Source: Toxonevra muliebris (Eukaryota > Arthropoda > Insecta > Diptera > Pallopteridae). Taken from it: 64,000 nt of DNA. The notes under the pieces are model-generated. The model ran no database searches, was not told the DNA's origin, and saw nothing but the letters and a program-made list of their open reading frames with translations. Every line of letters starts with the position of its first letter. The stretch's first letter is position 1. This document shows, one piece after another, positions 59,769 to 64,000 of the stretch. The position numbers were made by a program, and so were the translations under genes. The stretch spans positions 54,429,776-54,493,775 of the forward strand of contig OY829326.1 in the NCBI GenBank assembly GCA_963691655.1. The letters run 5' to 3'.

Positions 59769-61188
59769 GGTCAATGTTCCACAGTGGTTTATGATCAAAA
59801 GGCGTTACTCCATCAGCAAAGGTTTTCGTCATCTCTTTGAGGTCATTCGATGAACCCGATACTTTTCTCAGCGAATTTTTTCTTTGCCTTACCACAGAAT
59901 TTCTTAATGTCCACTACCGTTGACGTAGAGCAAGAATCGCCATTTCTCAATCTTCCCCATTTCCATCTCTAATCTCTCTCCCATTTCCTCATCAACGCAA
60001 TGCTTTGCATGATTAGTTAGGGGCATCCCCTGTGTGTTGTTGAAAATTAAAAAAAAAAAAAAAGACGTAACGACGGATGATCTTATGCAATTAGATCTCG
60101 AAGGCTCGAGAAGAGTTGGTGTTGGCAGAATTTGCTAGAATATTTATAGTACCCAGGTTGAACTTCCAGACCAATCTGTTACAAACTAAGAACTTATTGA
60201 AAAACTATAAGTTGATGACAGGCAGATTCCTAATTATCACTTTGTAGCGTATTTATGCAATACAGTGGCGTACAGCGTACTACAAAGCTAATATATATTC
60301 CCTTCAGTTTTCTCTTTTTGGTTTTAACACAACTTTAATGTTATGGTACTTTGATCCATTAAACTTTTAATTCTACAATAGCCACCTTACTGTATTTTTT
60401 CTTCTTTGGAATAGATTATTACGATAACTAACTTGATCTCAATGCAGCAATTTTTCTGGTATTCAATGCGAATACTCAGCAATTTTACACTTAAATTATT
60501 CTCCTCTTTGTCAACATTTCCAAGATCTAGAATATTGTTTTAAAGACTATCAGTCGGTTTACTGTTAAAGTTAACAATATCTTTTTTTCTTTACCAACCT
60601 TCTAAACGATTTTAGTTCATAAATGATTGATGATCGCTTGTGTCAACTTAAATTTTATGCAAGTCATTTTTTTATCGGCAAAAGAACATTGACAAAAGGA
60701 CACAACAGGATAAGAAAAGTCACATATAAAAGCATCTACATTTGAACACATTAAAGTGTAACCAAAAAGAAGGCGAGTACAATCCTATTTGATGGTGCTG
60801 TTGTTGCCAAATAGCTGTACATGCAATTGGCAAAATTGGCAGCAGGAGAAATAAATTTAACAAATCTTGGAAAATTAAAATCAAATTCATAGTAAAATCA
60901 GCGAGAGACGAATGGTAAAAAAAAAATATAAAAAACAAGAAGAAAAATTTGAATTGAAAATTAAAGGAGAGCGATACACAATCCGACAATGAAAACACCA
61001 ATCAGCAGCATAATTCAAAAGGATAATCTGTCGCTCAGTAGGGATTGCACGTCATCAGTACCAGCAGCATTTACTGTTACATACCATATATTACAATACA
61101 AGAACAACAATGCAGAGTAGCTCATGCTGCTGTTCCTGCATTGATTTCGGCATGAAATCGTAGGCGTACAGGCATGTATGCATACAGA
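59769..61188. other. No gene seen; CAGTGGCGTA terminus at 60263
   Basis: CAGTGGCGTACAGCG at 60263 resembles a transposon end, but no partner was found. The minus frame 60720-61001 is hydrophobic and low-complexity. Nothing else is recognisable. Confidence 0.45.
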
Positions 61189-61364
61189 CACTAACGGATC
61201 GAGAGATTTTCTAAGGGGGGAAGGTTTTAATTTTTTCTTCCTCTACATTTTTTTTTGCTTTAAGACCAATGATCGAAATATAGGAGATTTTCATTGGTAA
61301 GGGGATGGGGGGAGGATGCGGGGGTGTTGGATTAACCCCGAAACCCCCCTTGAATTCGCTTGTG
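61189..61364. mobile_element. 176-bp MITE, CACTAGCGGATYCA family
   Basis: The left end CACTAACGGATCGA and the right end in reverse complement CACAAGCGAATTCA are diverged forms of one terminus. The flanks CATACAGA (61181-61188) and CATACATG (61365-61372) agree in 6 of 8 bases, consistent with an old 8-bp duplication. The interior has several G-runs and a CCAATGATCGAAATAT block shared with the copy at 16603. Confidence 0.6.
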
Positions 61365-62440
61365 CATACATGCATATCTTGTATATATGCAAAATATGTT
61401 GAAAGAGGAGAACGACTCAGTAAGCAAACTGAGAATAAAATTGAAGCATGACAATTTAATGTTAAAAAAAAAATTATGCTTCAAAAGCGGGTCAAAGAAA
61501 AGAAAATCCAAATAAATAATAAATTATAAAAAGAGAGGAAGCCAATATAACCACAGACACAACAAAAGATAATAACGAGTGCGGACAAAGGGTGACCAAA
61601 GAAAGAGTGATTCAGAAAAGATTTTTGAATCACATATATATTTATGTTTGTATATGATCGGAATGAATCAGTGGCGTAAATACATTTAAACTTCCAATTT
61701 CTGGATCACTTACATATGCATACGTATATTTTCATACATATTTATGTTCCTCTGTATCAATCTATGCAGGTATATCGGAATATATTCGTTTTACCTTGGG
61801 CAAAGCGCAACTGCAGGAGACTAACTACCCGAGTAGGTTTACTTCTACTGCGAGCAATAGTATCATAGCATAAATGCAAGAGTCAGCTCAGTAAGTAACA
61901 ACTGTGTGAGCATATAATCGTGTACAACATCTGAGCAGACACATTGAGAGCATAATTGTTGCAAAAAGGGTGACACAGAGCAAGCGATAGTGATAAAGAA
62001 TTTTTCTTTTTATTGTAGCTACTTTCATGGGCGTTTCCTTGAATGCATTTGTTTTAGATATTTTCTTTGACTTTAACACATTTTCTTTGAAATTCTTTTT
62101 GTTTTGTAGTTTTTATTTTATGTCTTCTAAATTTCTTTATCTTATACATATTGAAAAACCCTAACCCTTACATGCGATAACGACAGTGAGGGTTTGCTTA
62201 ATTTGAATTCGATTTAAGGGGGTGTCCTGAATAAGAAGGTTCGAAAAAATGTTTATTTGTATTGACTAAATCAATAGATATACCAGGCAAGAATATATAT
62301 TTACAAAGTTACAGAGGGCAGTTTCAAATATTTTCAAAAATTCGAAGCATCAAAGGTGCATACACATCTTTTGAAGTGCATTTTCTGCAGTTTTTATTTT
62401 AACGAATTTTCTAAGTTAGCGGGCATTATAGCTAAAAAAT
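61365..62440. other. No gene seen
   Basis: AT-rich DNA. CAGTGGCGTAAATAC at 61669 repeats the 10-mer found at 50120 (minus) and 60263. No coding exon is recognisable. Confidence 0.5.
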
Positions 62441-62442
62441 TA

Positions 62443-63729
62443 AACGGAGTATGAATGTATAAACTCGTATTTTTTCGTAATTTGGACATTTATTGTGAAA
62501 AAGTGATTATAAATTTATTCTTTAAAGTATTGTCCATCGTTAGCCACAATCTTTTCCCAACTTTCTGGTAGCATACGGATTCCGCGTCGAAAGAACTCCT
62601 CATATTTTGAGGCTATCCACGAATCGACCCATTTTTTGAGTTCTTCGAAAGAACGGAAGTGCTCTTCAGCCAGGCCATGTGTCATCGATCGGAACAAGTG
62701 GTAATCAGAAGGAGCAATGTCTGGAGAATACGGCGGGTGGGGTAGCACTTCCAATTTCAGCGTTTCCAAGTATGTTTTTACTTGCCTTGCAACATGCGGC
62801 CGAGCATTGTCGTGCTGAAGAATAACTTCGTCGTGTCTATTCTCATATTCTGGCCTCTTATCCTTTAATGCTCGGCTCAAACGCATCAATTGTAGTCGGT
62901 AGCGATCGCCAGAGATCGTTTCATTCGGTTTCAACAGCTCATAATACACGACACCTTTCATATCCCACCAAATACACAGCATGAGCTTGGATACATGGAT
63001 GTTCGGCTTTTCCGTTGATGTTGATGCATGTCCGGGCGGTCCCCATGATATTTTATGCTTTGGGTTATCGTAACGTATCCAGTTTTCATCGCCAGTCACA
63101 ATACGATGCAGAAAACCCTTTCTTTTCTGTCGTTCAATCAGCAGTTCACATGTGAAAAATCGTCGTTCGACGTCTCTCGGCTTCAATTCGTACGGCACCC
63201 AATTTCCTTGCTTTTGAATCATTCCCAATGCTTTTAATCGTTTAGAAATGGTTGATTGATCAATTCCTAATGATTCTACAAGTTCTTGTTGCGTTTGACA
63301 TGAATCTTCTTCGAGTAATGCCTTCAATTCTTCATCTTCGAACTTATTCGGGCCGCCTGAACGTTCCCTGTCTTCAACATCAAAATCACCACTTTTGAAA
63401 CGAGCATACTACACCTGACACATTCTAACGTCTATAGCACAGTCAGGATAAGCTTCAGTGAGTAAACGATGTGCTTCAGTTTGCGTTTTTCTTTAAATGG
63501 AAGAAGCAAATTAAAATTTCCCGCAAATGTTGTTTTGTTGGCACGAAATTCGACATTTTCAGCTATAGTAAAACACTTTTGTAAAATTATGAAAATTATT
63601 TGACAGATCAATTCTTATAGTATTTTTGGCGCTCTTCGAGATAGAATAGCTGTCAATGTCAAAAAAAATGGCGCGTATGATAGATATGAAGTTAGTCACA
63701 ATTACGAGTTTATACATTCATACTCCCAA
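62443..63729 (-). mobile_element. Complete mariner element (DD34D) with TA duplication
   Basis: Inverted ends share GGAGTATGAATGTATAAACT followed by CGTA, 24 identical bases (62446-62469 and 63703-63726 in reverse complement), preceded by AAC and TTG respectively. TA lies immediately outside both ends (62441-62442 and 63730-63731). Length is 1287 bp, the standard size for mariner. The transposase on the minus strand stops 72 bp inside the left end. The identical termini suggest it is the youngest element in the window. Confidence 0.93.
62515..63556 (-). pseudogene. mariner transposase, one frameshift and one nonsense codon
   Basis: The start ATG at 63556 (MSNFVPTKQHLREIL) is followed by a frameshift near 63480. 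The frame resumes TEAHRLLTEAYPDCAID, meets a TAG at 63409-63411 in place of a Trp (QV*YARFKSGDFDVED), and is then open for 270 codons to 62515. It has the paired HTH region, the linker WVPYEL, and catalytic HRIVTGDEN, VILQHDNARPH and YSPDIAPSDYHLF, with 34 residues between the last two Asp (D173 and D208 of the open segment). The C-terminus LPESWEKIVANDGQYF is intact. Total length would be about 347 residues, normal for mariner. Confidence 0.93.
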
Positions 63730-63868
63730 TATATAATTTTTATTACACTTCAAAATGATTCTTTTTTTTAAACAAATTTTTTCTTAAATCCGAGAAAAGT
63801 TATAATTTCACTCTTTTGTGTTTTTGTTTTTTTAATTCATCTAGAAAAAAAATATTTTTTTGTTTTAG

Positions 63869-63950
63869 GTTTTTGTGTTTCCGCCAAGACTTACGAGCTG
63901 GAACTCTCCTGTCAATTGAAGACTGCAGCGGCAAGACGCTCATGAAATAG
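63869..63950 (+). CDS. Candidate 3'-terminal exon
   Basis: A T-rich tract ending in TTTTAG (63867-63868) precedes a short, GC-richer sequence. One frame reads FLCFRQDLRAGTLLSIEDCS then GKTLMK to TAG, and AATAAA follows at 63954. A second frame reads FCVSAKTYELELSCQLKTAA to TGA, so the frame is not decided by the sequence. Acceptor, composition change and nearby polyadenylation signal make a terminal exon possible. The window ends 50 bases later. Confidence 0.25.
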
Positions 63951-64000
63951 ACTAATAAATCTGCTGCAATTTATTATTTCACTGTCAAAACAAAAAACTT

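Noticed and set aside
1..64000. CRISPR array, operon or bacterial gene cluster
   Set aside because: Composition, poly(A/T) tracts, microsatellites and transposon types are those of an insect nuclear genome; no regularly spaced identical repeats with unique spacers were seen.

Overview
The window is AT-rich, repeat-rich eukaryotic DNA. It has long poly(A)/poly(T) runs, CA, TA and CAG/CTG microsatellites, and no long open reading frame of ordinary host type. Everything that can be recognised as coding is transposon-derived: Tc1/mariner-type transposases, LINE reverse-transcriptase fragments, and a tRNA-Glu-derived SINE. This points to a large intron or intergenic region of a higher dipteran (brachyceran fly). 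The SINE body resembles sequences I associate with tephritid fruit flies, but that is recollection and not proof. No host gene can be called with confidence. Three weak candidate exons are listed (25583-25780, 54446-54673, 63869-63950).

Layout. 1-5.5 kb: low-complexity DNA, a 12-bp-like AGTAGTAG array and an old tandem duplication. 5.5-7.2 kb: a small TTAA-flanked MITE, then a nearly full-length DD37D (maT-like) transposon with two nonsense codons. 10.5-13.2 kb and 15.8-16.6 kb: two arrays of one 12-bp satellite with a higher-order period of about 130-145 bp. 21.2-22.4 kb: two unrelated LINE remnants side by side. 23 kb and 41 kb: two copies of a TTAA-associated repeat. 26.3-27.2 kb: a foldback element with arms of about 325 bp. 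27.2-27.9 kb: another LINE RT remnant. 32.7-33.5, 47.3-48.1 and 58.7-59.8 kb: three copies of one hAT-like non-autonomous family, two with 8-bp target duplications. 34.5-35.7 kb: a decayed transposon carrying a nested MITE in its transposase. 37.8-38.5 kb: a repeat with three GGTCACCGGTGACC-type palindromes. 44.8-46.1 kb: a DD37E transposon. 46.8-47.0 kb: the SINE. 62.4-63.7 kb: a complete but inactivated mariner (DD34D) with terminal repeats and TA duplication.

No genes here appear to work together in a pathway. The window is best read as a record of successive transposon invasions. The most informative parts are the nested insertion at 35.06-35.47 kb, the 8-bp-TSD hAT-like family, the TTAA-flanked MITE family, the foldback element, the hierarchical 12-bp satellite, and a dispersed motif of about 26 bp seen six times. 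All calls were made by eye, without database searches.
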